Origin: Anabaenopsis elenkinii CCIBt3563
Lineage (GTDB): Bacteria; Cyanobacteriota; Cyanobacteriia; Cyanobacteriales; Nostocaceae
DNA length: 64,000 nucleotides
NCBI RefSeq assembly: GCF_015245355.1
Contig: NZ_CP063311.1
Span: 308,893-372,892, forward strand
Direction of reading: 5' to 3'
The notes below the pieces were generated by a model, which saw nothing but the letters and a program-made list of their open reading frames with translations, was not told the origin of the DNA and did not search any database. The first letter of the stretch is position 1, and each line of letters starts with the position of its first letter. A program made the position numbers and the translations under genes. Below are positions 17,499 to 26,874 of the stretch, piece by piece.

Positions 17499-18464
17499 AT
17501 GGCTTTATCAAAACGTCAATGGTTCCTATTCCTCAGTACTGCATCTGCTATTTTGTCAGTTGCAGTATTTCCAGCAAAGGTTTTAAGTACCCAAACTCTC
17601 CCAGAGTTAGGGGAAGTACAACCAGAAATGAATATCTTACAAGCGATTTTTCTGGGCTTTGTCCAGGGAATGACTGAATTTATCCCCATCAGCAGTTCAG
17701 CACATTTAAAAGTTGTACCTGTAGTACTGGGTTGGGGGGATCCAGGGGTAGCTTTTACTGCGATTATTCAGTTAGGTAGTATTGTGGCTGTGCTGTGGTA
17801 TTTCTGGGGTGATATTACCCAAATTATCAAGGGAGCAACAAAAGCGATCGCCCTCAAAGACTACCAAAGCCATGACTTCAAGCTATTTGTGGGGATTAGT
17901 TTGGGAACAGTCCCGATTGTGTTCTTGGGACTGTTAATTAAATTATTAATCCCAGACTACGATAATTCACCGCTGAGAAGTCTAACAGCGATCGCCATTG
18001 CCTCTATATCCATGTCCCTACTATTGGGAATAGCAGAAAAACTGGGTAAACGTCAACGTGACTTTGAGCATCTCACCATGAAAGATGGGTTATGGATGGG
18101 TTTAGTTCAATGCTTGGCCTTAATCCCTGGGGTATCTCGTTCAGGTTCCACAATCACCGGGGGACTATTTATCAACTTAGAACGGGATACAGCTGCAAGA
18201 TTTTCGTTTTTGCTGGGAATTCCCGCCATTACCCTAGCAGGATTAGTGGAGTTGAAAGATTTTTTAGAAGTGGGTGTAGGTAATGTGGGTATGCTTCCTA
18301 TGGTTGTCGGAGTCATTTCATCTGGGATATTTTCATATATAGCGATCGCTGGGTTGATACAATTCCTCAAGACCCAAAGCACCTGGGTATTTATTTGGTA
18401 TCGTCTTGTCTTTGGTGTAGCAATCTTGGGTGCGATTAGCGCCGGATTGTTGAACAATAGTTGA
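17499..18464 (+). CDS. uppP: Undecaprenyl-diphosphatase UppP/BacA
   Basis: The enzyme dephosphorylates undecaprenyl diphosphate so the lipid carrier can be reused in peptidoglycan and O-antigen synthesis. The two signature regions are present: GMTEFIPISSSAHL (about residues 55-68) and PGVSRSGSTITGG (about 209-221), with conserved Glu, Ser and Arg. At 321 residues it is longer than the usual roughly 270 because of an N-terminal extension of about 45 residues with a signal-like hydrophobic stretch. The TIGR03279 gene starts 27 bases downstream. Confidence 0.95.
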   Translation: MALSKRQWFLFLSTASAILSVAVFPAKVLSTQTLPELGEVQPEMNILQAIFLGFVQGMTEFIPISSSAHLKVVPVVLGWGDPGVAFTAIIQLGSIVAVLWYFWGDITQIIKGATKAIALKDYQSHDFKLFVGISLGTVPIVFLGLLIKLLIPDYDNSPLRSLTAIAIASISMSLLLGIAEKLGKRQRDFEHLTMKDGLWMGLVQCLALIPGVSRSGSTITGGLFINLERDTAARFSFLLGIPAITLAGLVELKDFLEVGVGNVGMLPMVVGVISSGIFSYIAIAGLIQFLKTQSTWVFIWYRLVFGVAILGAISAGLLNNS

Positions 18465-18490
18465 TATTCATTGGTTCCGGGTTTCTCATC

Positions 18491-19816
18491 ATGTCTACCA
18501 TCCGTCCCGCTCAAATCACCAGAGTATTACCCGATTCTATAGGCGCAGAAATTGGCTTTGAAGCGGGGGATGCTATAGTTGCCATCAATGGCATAAAACC
18601 CCGTGATTTAATTGATTATCAGTTTCTCTGCGCTGACGAAGTGCTAGAACTAGAAGTTTTAGACCCATCTGGAAAAACTCATCACATTGAAATAGAAAAA
18701 GATTACGATGAAGACTTGGGACTAGAGTTTGAAACTGCTCTATTTGACGGTTTAATTCAATGTAATAACCGTTGTCCCTTTTGCTTTATTGACCAGCAAC
18801 CACCCGGTAAGCGTTCCAGCTTGTACTTAAAAGACGATGATTACCGTCTGAGCTTTTTATATGGTTCCTACTTAACCCTGACCAATTTACCCGAAAGAGA
18901 ATGGCTGCGGATTGAACAAATGCGCCTGTCTCCCTTGTTCGTTTCTGTTCATGCTACGGAACCGGAAATCAGAATTAGACTGCTAAAAAATCAACGTGCA
19001 GGGCAAATCTTACAACAAATTAAATGGTTTCAAGAGCGCAGACTACAAATTCATGCTCAAGTAGTTGTTTGTCCTGGGATCAATGATGGTCAACACCTAG
19101 AACAAACCCTGAAAGACTTAGCATTATTTCATACTGGAGAATTACCCGCTGTGGCATCAGTAGCAGTAGTTCCCCTAGGTTTGACCCGGTTTCGCCCAGC
19201 AGAAGATGAGCTGATACCAGTAACAAGGGAAAAGGCTCAAGAAGTTATTTCCCAAGTCAAAACCATGTCCCAGAAATTTCGCCAACAATTGGGTTCCGGT
19301 TTTGCTTGGTTAGCAGATGAGTGGTTTTTGATTGCGGGTGAGGAATTACCCAGCGCAGCGGAATATGAAGAATATCCGCAGATTGATAACGGTGTGGGTT
19401 CCATTCGTTTATTTATTCAGCAATTTGCATCTACCGCAGCGGAGTTATTACCATCAAAGCTAGATGAGCCAAAAAAATTGACTTGGGTGGTGGGTAATGC
19501 TGTGGAACAAGCATTCCAACCGATTTTACAACGCCTAAATGCTGTTGAGGGTTTAGAACTCAAGATGGAGGCTTTAGCGAGTGATTACTGGGGACAAAAT
19601 ATTACTGTCACTGGGTTAATTACGGGTCATGACCTAGTTTTAAATCTCCGAGGAAAGGATTTAGGAGATGGAATTTTATTACCAAAGGTGATGTTAAAAC
19701 ATGGAGAATTAATATTTTTAGATGATATGACTGTTCCGGAGGTGGCTGAAAAATTGAATACACAAATTCTGCCAGTTGCTGGGGTTGAGGAATTAATCCA
19801 TACTTGTATTAATTAA
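18491..19816 (+). CDS. TIGR03279-type radical SAM/PDZ protein (DUF512)
   Basis: The start at MSTIRPAQITRV (18491) gives 441 residues; an in-frame upstream start at 18461 would overlap uppP and add ten hydrophobic residues. A PDZ-like domain (residues about 5-75) is followed by the cysteine motif CNNRCPFCFIDQ (about 90-101), which ligates a radical SAM 4Fe-4S cluster, and a C-terminal DUF512 domain. This fusion is a cyanobacterial family of unknown reaction. It appears to be in an operon with uppP. Confidence 0.9.
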   Translation: MSTIRPAQITRVLPDSIGAEIGFEAGDAIVAINGIKPRDLIDYQFLCADEVLELEVLDPSGKTHHIEIEKDYDEDLGLEFETALFDGLIQCNNRCPFCFIDQQPPGKRSSLYLKDDDYRLSFLYGSYLTLTNLPEREWLRIEQMRLSPLFVSVHATEPEIRIRLLKNQRAGQILQQIKWFQERRLQIHAQVVVCPGINDGQHLEQTLKDLALFHTGELPAVASVAVVPLGLTRFRPAEDELIPVTREKAQEVISQVKTMSQKFRQQLGSGFAWLADEWFLIAGEELPSAAEYEEYPQIDNGVGSIRLFIQQFASTAAELLPSKLDEPKKLTWVVGNAVEQAFQPILQRLNAVEGLELKMEALASDYWGQNITVTGLITGHDLVLNLRGKDLGDGILLPKVMLKHGELIFLDDMTVPEVAEKLNTQILPVAGVEELIHTCIN

Positions 19817-19934
19817 TTGACACAAGAATTGTAGTTGAGCGATCGCCTTTGATCACCCCACGACATCACCAATTATACTAGTTCAAAAATCTTAACAACT
19901 CACTGATAGACCCGCTGTGACTGTATTGCGGTGC

Positions 19935-20019
19935 AGATTTGCCTATTACTTTCGATTATAGCGATTTGAGTAGTTATACTCAACCTAATACCGTTGGTGA
20001 TGGGGGTAATATTAGTCTG
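19935..20019 (+). pseudogene. Remnant of a filamentous-haemagglutinin-like repeat protein
   Basis: A stop-free plus-strand stretch reads PITFDYSDLSSYTQPNTVGDGGNISL and is cut by the left end of the IS5-family element at 20020. The T-x-G-D-G-G-N-I-S-L repeat is typical of secreted haemagglutinin/CHAT-associated beta-helix proteins in cyanobacteria. Only about 28 codons survive. Confidence 0.4.
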
Positions 20020-20100
20020 AGAGGATGTTTGTCAAGTCAAGAAAAGCTCAAGTAACGATATTCTGTCAGTAGATAAAAAAGAGACAGAGTTACTTGAGCC

Positions 20101-20298
20101 ATGTCTAAATCATACCCAACAGACTTGACCGATGAACAGTGGGAATTGCTATCAGTGCTGATACCCCCAATAAATTTGGGGTGTCGTCCCCGTCGGGTTG
20201 ACCTACGCGCTGTGATTAGTGCCATATTTTATGTTCTGTGTGCGGGTTGTCCATGGCGGATGTTGCCAAATGACTTCCCAAAATGGCAAACGGTATAC
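20101..20298 (+). pseudogene. IS5-family transposase, N-terminal part
   Basis: Residues 1-66 ([17 protein letters not shown] ... [17 protein letters not shown]) are the DUF4096-type N-terminal domain of IS5-group transposases. The frame is cut at 20298 by the terminal inverted repeat of the IS701-type element. The C-terminal part resumes at 21753. Confidence 0.9.
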
Positions 20299-21753
20299 TA
20301 TCCCTCTTCTGTCACTTTCCGAAATAAACAAGCAGTAAATACAATAAATTATGCAGAAGAATAAAAGGGTTTTAATCCATTCATAACACTAATGAGTTGG
20401 TTAAACCCAAGCAGCAAATTGGAATTGGGAAAAACATCAAGCCAGGGATAAATCAACCAAAAAAGTAAAAATGGTTGGACAATTAATCGCAGATTATTGA
20501 GAGTATTCTTCCATCCGGTTTGATGATTCCATTGCTGATGCACAGAGAAATCAACTGCACTGATTTCTAGTATGTTAGGTGCAAGCTGATGAGATTGATT
20601 TAGGGATAAAAACGCTGGAGAGTTTAAACTAATCATTGTGTAAACACACAAAATAATTTCCCACCATTTCTCAATATGCTGAAAATCAGTAAACCGATAA
20701 TCTGTCCAACCTAATTCCTGTTTACACTGACGAAAGGCATATTCTACCCATGTTCTTAATCCATAAAAGTCGCCTAAAATTTTCTTGAGATTTCCTTGAA
20801 GATTGGTCATGACAAAAGAAGTAGAATTCTCTGGCATTGTTTCTGGATCTGTGGTTAATTCCCAGTAAGTTATCTCCTTTCTCTTACCATAAATTATTTC
20901 GCGGATATATCTATTCTCTGATTTTTGGTTACTAAATGTTCTGGTAAATTTACACCACTTATTCGCCCTAACCTTCTGATTGCCAGGCAACCATACTGCA
21001 TGATTACTTCTAATTGCTACGACATAAGCTAAGTTATATGCTGCTAATTTTCTTATAAATTGACTACTCTCACCATATAAACTGTCTGCCAATACTAATT
21101 CAATAGTAAAGCCGAACTCAATTAATTCTGTAATTATTTCTGTCGCTAATTCTATCTTGGTCTTATATGTATCTTCTGCTCTTAGTGTCTTTTGCGGTTT
21201 GAATACTTTGAACAGTAGCGGAAATGTTATGTTATCGTACACTCCATAGGCATTGACTGAAACTATCCCTCTATCTATTTTCCCCACACTTCCTAAATAT
21301 TGTCTGGCTACGTAATCAGTCTTGTTACCTTTTTTCCTGTCTCCTGTTTCATCAATGACTACGGTAATTGCTTTTCCATTTAATGCTCTCTTTATTTTAT
21401 CTAATCTTTTGTTTCTTACTTTCTCTACTGACCAGTCTGAATTAGCAATAAAATGATGTAATGATTGGGCTGAGTTTATGCTTACTACTTTCGCTATCTC
21501 TGGTAAGGATTTCCTTTTGAGCGTTGAGATGATTCCCAAATGTAAATATTTGAAGCACTCATAATTTCTTACTTCTTTAAATATGTCTCTGTACTCTTCA
21601 CAATATTCATCTATGACTCCCACTGTTGGGTGGGCCTCTCGACGTAAATGTTTGAGTATTTGTAATTCTACATCCATTGCTCTACCTACCTTGTAGAGTT
21701 TTTTCTTTTAACTATTATATTCTTTATTCTCGGAAAGTGACAGAAGAGGGATA
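20299..21753 (-). mobile_element. IS701-type insertion sequence (1455 bp)
   Basis: It is bounded by perfect 24-bp terminal inverted repeats starting TATCCCTCTTCTGTCA (20299-20322 and 21730-21753). It carries one transposase gene on the minus strand and has landed inside the IS5-family transposase gene. No unambiguous target duplication is visible, because the outermost TAT/ATA bases could belong to either the element or the target. Confidence 0.88.
20349..21677 (-). CDS. IS701-type DDE transposase
   Basis: The 442-residue transposase has a DDE superfamily core: [14 protein letters not shown] (first Asp, about residue 108), [12 protein letters not shown] (second Asp, about 199) and a [18 protein letters not shown] segment (Glu) near residue 310. 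The spacing and the GDRKKG motif match IS701-type transposases common in cyanobacteria. The frame is intact and the inverted repeats are perfect, so the element could be active. Confidence 0.88.
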   Translation of the reverse strand: MDVELQILKHLRREAHPTVGVIDEYCEEYRDIFKEVRNYECFKYLHLGIISTLKRKSLPEIAKVVSINSAQSLHHFIANSDWSVEKVRNKRLDKIKRALNGKAITVVIDETGDRKKGNKTDYVARQYLGSVGKIDRGIVSVNAYGVYDNITFPLLFKVFKPQKTLRAEDTYKTKIELATEIITELIEFGFTIELVLADSLYGESSQFIRKLAAYNLAYVVAIRSNHAVWLPGNQKVRANKWCKFTRTFSNQKSENRYIREIIYGKRKEITYWELTTDPETMPENSTSFVMTNLQGNLKKILGDFYGLRTWVEYAFRQCKQELGWTDYRFTDFQHIEKWWEIILCVYTMISLNSPAFLSLNQSHQLAPNILEISAVDFSVHQQWNHQTGWKNTLNNLRLIVQPFLLFWLIYPWLDVFPNSNLLLGFNQLISVMNGLKPFYSSA

Positions 21754-22361
21754 TGTACTTCCGAAAATGGCGCCTGGATGGTACATGGGAACGCATTAAC
21801 CACAAACTTCAACAGTGGGTACGTGTTCTCGAAGACCATGAACCAAACCCAAGTGCAGCAATTGTGGATTCTCAGTCTGTAGAGAGTGGAACAATTGTAT
21901 CCCAAGCTGTCGGTTTTGATTCTGGGAAACTGGTTAAGGGACGTAAACGGCATTTTTTAGTTGACACTCTGGGATTGGTTTTGATGGTTGTGGTCACCTC
22001 GGCTTATGAATCCGATCAAGCAGGAGCAAAAAAATTATTCGCCCAAGCCAAGAACAGAATTAGCGATCGCTTGAATCGCTTGGTGCACATTTGGGTTGAT
22101 GCTGGCTATCAAGGTAAAGGCTTTATGAGATGGGTGATGGATACGTATCACTGGGTTTTGCAGGTTGTACGTCGTCCGGTTAATACTAAAGGCTTTGTTC
22201 TGTTACCAAAGCGTTGGGTTGTCGAGGGTAGTTTTGGTTGGTTTAATTGGTGTCGTCGATTGAGTAAGGACTACGAAATTTTACCCCAGACCCATGAAAC
22301 CTTTGTGCAAATCGCCATGATTCGGTTAATGCTTAGAGGATGTTTTAAAAGGTATGATTAG
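21753..22361 (+). pseudogene. IS5-family transposase, C-terminal part
   Basis: Beginning YFRKWRLDGTWERINHKL, this part contains AAIVDSQSVESG (first catalytic Asp), the KGRKRHFLVDTLGL and VHIWVDAGYQGKG motifs (second Asp) and WVVEGSFGWFNWCRRLSKDYE (catalytic Glu). It is the catalytic part of the transposase whose N-terminus is at 20101-20298. It has no start codon context of its own apart from the ATG made at the insertion junction. Confidence 0.9.
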
Positions 22362-22407
22362 TGTATCAAATATTGTTTTACCCCACCCTAACCCTCCCCT
22401 TGTAAGG

Positions 22408-22619
22408 CTATCCATTACCCGGATCTTTCTTAACATTCGTGAGAGCGATCGCTCGCAAACCCCCAAACCTTAATCCTCCGTTGATGATTCTCAATAAAAT
22501 AAGGGTTTTATCAAGAATAATAAGGTACATTTTGTCAAGACTAGGTAAATTTTCAAGCCTTGAAACCATTGCCACATAAATGTTTCAAGATTGTTAAGAA
22601 AGATGTGAGTAATGAATAG
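22408..22619 (+). mobile_element. MITE-like element, copy 2 (212 bp)
   Basis: Same length and orientation as copy 1 at 6342-6553, with about 95 percent identity by eye. It is flanked on both sides by the 10-base sequence CCTTGTAAGG (22398-22407 and 22620-22629), consistent with a target duplication. The rebuilt empty site is the common palindrome CCCCTTGTAAGGGG, an intact example of which stands at 55209-55232. Confidence 0.82.
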
Positions 22620-22760
22620 CCTTGTAAGGGGAGGGGACTGGATTTTATTGTTTCGGTGTGTTCCCCAATCCTTCCCAATCCTTCGGTGTGTTCCCTGTTC
22701 CCTGTTCCCTGTTCCCTAATATAAAAATTACCTGTTTAATACTTTCCAAACATCCTCTTA
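22620..22760. repeat. Repeat block, inverted copy of 6219-6341
   Basis: This is the reverse-complement counterpart of the block beside MITE copy 1: AGGGGAGGGGACTGGATT, then GGTGTGTTCCC units, TAAAAATTACCTGTT and finally AAACATCCTCTTA. It contains four perfect tandem copies of TGTTCCC at 22689-22716. Confidence 0.75.
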
Positions 22761-22907
22761 GAAGACTCGCTTAATTGAGTTGTTTAATACTTTCCAAACA
22801 TCCTCTTAGTTCCCGACTTTTAGATCCTAATATTCAGTGTCGGCAACCTAATTATTAAACACCGATGTTTTACGTAAAAATCAAGTAGAGTAGCAAGTGT
22901 TGTTTAA

Positions 22908-23388
<481 letters not shown>

Positions 23389-23426
23389 ACAGCAAAGCGA
23401 TGGCTGTAAGCATCATTCCCCACTCC

Positions 23427-24185
23427 TCAAAACCATCCCTCTTGTTCTAGGGTTTCAATCAGCTGTAAGCCACGGGGGTCACCTACCCCTAATAGTGAGG
23501 CTTTAGCGTCTTCCCGCACTCCTAAATCCTTGTCTTCGGCGAAGGCTTGAATCAAAGCGTCGATCGCTGTGGCATAGATGATATTAGAGGGTAATTCTCG
23601 GCACAATTGCCCAATTGTCCAAGCGCAGTTACTCCGCACTGCTGCTACTGGGTCTTGGACTAAGGCTTCAATTAGTGGTGGTATTGCTCCCACAACAGCC
23701 TCATATCCAACATCTGCCATTTGGGCTAAGGCGCTAGCAGACCACAAACGCACGGCGGAAATGTCGGTTTTTAAAGCGTCTGCTAGGGGAGCTAGAGAAC
23801 GGCGATCGCGGCAATTTCCTAAGGCCCAAACTACCCCCTTACGTACATAGCCATTCCAGTCTTTGTTAAGTTGATTGATTAACGGTTCTACTGCTTCTGG
23901 GCTGGGATTGCGTCCAATCCCATAGGCTGCACTCACTCGCACCAAGGGACAGGTATCAGTTAACAGCCGAATTAAATGGGGTGTAGCCCGTGCATCTTCC
24001 AGATCACAAAAAGCACGAGCTGCAAGCATCCGTTGTTGGGGTTGATGATTTGCCAAAAGAGCTAGCATTTCCTCTGGATCTGGCTTTGGTCCTTGAGATT
24101 CAGTGGTGAGGGCTGCTATGTCATCCAGGGGGCTTTCTAGCTCTACTTCTCCATCAAGTAGGCTTAGGTCTTCTTCGTCATACAT
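23427..24185 (-). CDS. HEAT-repeat protein
   Basis: The 252-residue protein consists of an acidic N-terminal region (about 40 residues) followed by five or six HEAT-like repeats, recognisable by units such as RMLAARAFCDLEDARATPHL, VRVSAAYGIG and VRKGVVWALGN. Cyanobacterial members of this group include phycobilisome-related lyase-like proteins, but the repeat alone does not establish a partner. It is probably a soluble scaffold. It runs toward the brnT pair and ends 38 bases from it. Confidence 0.82.
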   Translation of the reverse strand: MYDEEDLSLLDGEVELESPLDDIAALTTESQGPKPDPEEMLALLANHQPQQRMLAARAFCDLEDARATPHLIRLLTDTCPLVRVSAAYGIGRNPSPEAVEPLINQLNKDWNGYVRKGVVWALGNCRDRRSLAPLADALKTDISAVRLWSASALAQMADVGYEAVVGAIPPLIEALVQDPVAAVRSNCAWTIGQLCRELPSNIIYATAIDALIQAFAEDKDLGVREDAKASLLGVGDPRGLQLIETLEQEGWF

Positions 24186-24271
24186 AATGAATATTTATAT
24201 ATTTATCTTCTACCATAAAGATTGTTGATATATTTAGGTCATTTAGGGGTAAATAAAATTAGGACTCCTGA

Positions 24272-24748
24272 CTACAAACCTTTAGATAGTGATTTTAGCA
24301 TCCATAGGGATTGGGTTTGATAACCTAAGTTATGGTAAAGGTTGAAGGCTGCTGAGTTGGATGGAAAAACCTGTAAACCAATTTGGCGATCGCCTCTTTG
24401 AGTTGCCCAATTTTCCACATACTTGATCATAGCTGTACCAATACCCCGTCGCCGATGTTCTGGGACAACGTAGAGGAGAAAAATGTGAGCATGGCGATCG
24501 CCCCGGACTTGATCTATGGCATTTCCCACCCAGAGACAGGCAATAATAGGGGATTCCTCACCCAAGCACTTTACCCACCACAAGGGTGTATCTGGGGAGA
24601 AATACTGGTCAACGGTTCTGGCTAGATGGGCAAAGTCTTGCTGGGGAAATAGTTCCCGGTAAGTTTGCTGCATAAACTTGACTAGCAGCGATCGCTCTTG
24701 TGTTGAACCAGGAAGAATATAGTAACCTGGTAGGAGTTCCTCAGACAA
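24272..24748 (-). CDS. GNAT-family N-acetyltransferase
   Basis: This 158-residue GNAT protein has the acetyl-CoA loop EHRRRGIGTAMIKYVENWA (R/Q-x-x-G-x-G/A) at about residues 97-115, followed by the LQVFPSNSAAFNLYHNLGY motif typical of the family C-terminal half. The substrate (protein N-terminus or small amine) is not evident. A 28-base gap separates it from the upstream small membrane protein gene on the same strand. Confidence 0.88.
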   Translation of the reverse strand: MSEELLPGYYILPGSTQERSLLVKFMQQTYRELFPQQDFAHLARTVDQYFSPDTPLWWVKCLGEESPIIACLWVGNAIDQVRGDRHAHIFLLYVVPEHRRRGIGTAMIKYVENWATQRGDRQIGLQVFPSNSAAFNLYHNLGYQTQSLWMLKSLSKGL

Positions 24749-24776
24749 ACTCAGTTCCCGTTAAATTCTCTTGTGG

Positions 24777-25004
24777 TTATTTTGTTACCAGGGGTAACAT
24801 AGACAAAGACACCCCAGGGGTTAGTGAAACAGAAAATAATTCTTCTTCCCCATTCACCCATGTTCCTATTTGCCGATTCTCTTCTACTGGTGCGGGTGCT
24901 GCCATATCAGAGGGGAGGAAAATGCGGGCGCTGACTGCTACCAGTGCTAATGAAAAGATTAACACTACTAGCAATGGGGCAATATACTGACGAATGATCA
25001 CCAT
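24777..25004 (-). CDS. Small single-pass membrane protein
   Basis: The 75-residue protein has a hydrophobic segment at about residues 8-28 (APLLVVLIFSLALVAVSARI) and then a polar tail with EENRQIGTWVNGEEELFSV. It is not a known photosystem subunit as far as I can tell. The position between the acetyltransferase and a two-TM protein, all on the minus strand, supports it as a real gene. Confidence 0.6.
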   Translation of the reverse strand: MVIIRQYIAPLLVVLIFSLALVAVSARIFLPSDMAAPAPVEENRQIGTWVNGEEELFSVSLTPGVSLSMLPLVTK

Positions 25005-25072
25005 AATTTAATTGCAATCTTGGGGCTACTGAGAATATTGGCTTGACTTATTCTATCGAGTTTTGAAGCTGG

Positions 25073-25486
25073 TTAGCGTTGCTCCCGTTCTAAATCATCA
25101 ATAGCTCTTTCACAGTACCAATTTTCTGGCATTCCCGGATAATTAACCCTGGCTTGTTGAATCAATTGTTCCGCCGCGGCTACATCACCTCCTAATTTGG
25201 CAATGAGTTTATTTTTGAGATGGCTATCCGGTATTAGGGTTGTTGTTTGCTCCTGCACCGGTTCTCGTTTGCGTTTAGCTCTTAAGCGTGATTTTTCTCG
25301 ACCTAGCTGCCAAAACAAAACGTAATACAGGGTAATAAAAATCACAACTAGGCTGAATGTTCCCAAGAGTGTGAGTTGGTTAATTTCTAGAAATCCTAAA
25401 ACTAACTGTGAGAGAACATAGCCAAGTAACACACCAGTGAGTAAGAGAATAAATGTGCCAACAATAATAACTACTTGATTCCCCAT
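25073..25486 (-). CDS. Two-TM membrane protein of unknown function
   Basis: The 137-residue protein has two hydrophobic segments (about residues 4-31 and 37-60), then a basic stretch REKSRLRAKRKRE and a soluble C-terminus LIAKLGGDVAAAEQLIQQAR...WYCERAIDDLERE. The tail resembles a conserved cyanobacterial domain of unknown role. Its start lies inside the 3' end of the AmpG-like gene (16-base overlap), indicating translational coupling. Confidence 0.65.
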   Translation of the reverse strand: MGNQVVIIVGTFILLLTGVLLGYVLSQLVLGFLEINQLTLLGTFSLVVIFITLYYVLFWQLGREKSRLRAKRKREPVQEQTTTLIPDSHLKNKLIAKLGGDVAAAEQLIQQARVNYPGMPENWYCERAIDDLEREQR

Positions 25487-26760
25487 AAATCCTCATCTTC
25501 TTCAAGTCCTGGTCTGGATATTAACACTGGTTTAGGGTTCCAAGGAGCAAAGAATGGTAACAGAAGTAGTCCTGGTATAGCCGCAACTATACTGATAATG
25601 AAAAATAGAGGCCAACCTGTGGTTTTTGCTAAAGTCCCAGCAGGGGCGACTAGGATATCACGACTCACGGCCATGAAACTGGACAATAAAGCATATTGGG
25701 TGGCGGAAAACCGCTGGTTACACATATTCATCAAAAATGCCACAAAGGCTGCTGTTCCCAAGCCACCGCAGAAGTTTTCAATGTTAATTGTTAACACTAA
25801 AGCTGAGTAGTTTTGACCAAGATTAGCAAGGGCATAGTAAGCTAAGTTACTCACTGCTTGCAAAGCACCAAACAACCACAGTGAACGATTGAGACCAATT
25901 CTACTTAAAATTGCTCCCCCTGCTAAGGTGCCAACGATGGTAGCAATTAGCCCCATACCACCTTGAATTGCGCCAATATCGCTTTGGGTAAATCCTGTTT
26001 GCAACAAAAAGGGTGTAGACATATTGTTGACAAAGGCATCGCCAAGTTTATACAGGACGATGAACAGCAGAATTAAAATTGCTTGGAGTATACCCTGGCG
26101 CCCGAAAAATTCCCCAAAGGGTAAAATCACCGCCGCTGCTAAAGATTCTGGTGGTCTGGTTTCTTTGGGTTCTGGTGCAAATAAGGTGGCAATAATTCCA
26201 ATGGCCATACCTAAGGACATCAATAGGTAAACTGATGACCAAGGTAAACTGTCCGCTAGGATTAATGCCAAAGACCCTGTGAATAACAGCGCTACTCGAT
26301 AACCTAAGACGTAAACAGCAGCACCTGCTCCTAATTCTAATTCTTCTAAAACATCAGTACGGTAGGCATCGGCGGCAATGTCTTGACTGGCACTTAAAAA
26401 GGCGATCGCCACAGCATTAATCGCTAATAATTGTAATGCTTGCTTGGGTTGTTGCCAAGCCATGAGGGCGATGGCAATTAATAACCCAATTTGCAGTGTA
26501 ATTAACCAGCCGCGTCGCCTCCCTAAAATTGGCACTGCAAACCTGTCTAGCAAGGGTGACCAGATAAATTTTAAGGAGTAGGGTAGACCTACAAGGCTGA
26601 ATAAGCCAATAGCACCTAAATCTACCTGTTCTACAGTCATCCAAGCCTGTAGGGTTCGGCTGGTTAAGTACAATGGTAAGCCTGATGAGAAACCTATTAA
26701 TGTCAAGGCGGCCATTTTACGGCTACCAAAAACTTTTACTAGCGATCGCACGGGGTTCAT
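25471..26760 (-). CDS. AmpG-like MFS transporter
   Basis: The start at MNPVRSLVKVFGSRKM (26760) gives 429 residues; the in-frame start ten codons earlier is less likely. About 12 membrane segments, the opening SSGLPLYLTSRTLQAWM and the RRRGW loop after LLDRF are typical of AmpG proteins, which import anhydromuropeptides for cell-wall recycling. Other members of the same MFS group transport acyl-CoA, so the substrate is inferred. It overlaps the downstream two-TM gene. Confidence 0.85.
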   Translation of the reverse strand: MNPVRSLVKVFGSRKMAALTLIGFSSGLPLYLTSRTLQAWMTVEQVDLGAIGLFSLVGLPYSLKFIWSPLLDRFAVPILGRRRGWLITLQIGLLIAIALMAWQQPKQALQLLAINAVAIAFLSASQDIAADAYRTDVLEELELGAGAAVYVLGYRVALLFTGSLALILADSLPWSSVYLLMSLGMAIGIIATLFAPEPKETRPPESLAAAVILPFGEFFGRQGILQAILILLFIVLYKLGDAFVNNMSTPFLLQTGFTQSDIGAIQGGMGLIATIVGTLAGGAILSRIGLNRSLWLFGALQAVSNLAYYALANLGQNYSALVLTINIENFCGGLGTAAFVAFLMNMCNQRFSATQYALLSSFMAVSRDILVAPAGTLAKTTGWPLFFIISIVAAIPGLLLLPFFAPWNPKPVLISRPGLEEDEDLWGIK

Positions 26761-26874
26761 TTTGTCCAGGTTCCTTCTCAATTTGATCAATTGCAGTTAT
26801 CTTGCCACAGTTGCTGGATGATTCTAGGGGAACAGGGAACAGGGAATGGTGAGGGTGGGGACTTCCGCGTAATG

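Larger units (their letters stand above)
20020..22808 (+). mobile_element. Disrupted IS5-family element with nested insertions
   Basis: The left end AGAGGATGTTT (20020-20030) is matched in inverted orientation by AAACATCCTCT at 22748-22758 and again at 22796-22806. Between them lie the two halves of an IS5-type transposase, an IS701-type element (20299-21753) and a MITE (22408-22619). Which of the two right ends is original is unclear, because TGTTTAATACTTTCCAAACA followed by TCCTCTTAG is repeated 48 bases apart. The element is dead by interruption. Confidence 0.7.

Noticed and set aside
22689-22716. Four TGTTCCC tandem units, considered as a possible CRISPR-like array
   Set aside because: The units are 7 bases with no spacers. 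They are a short tandem repeat of the STRR type.
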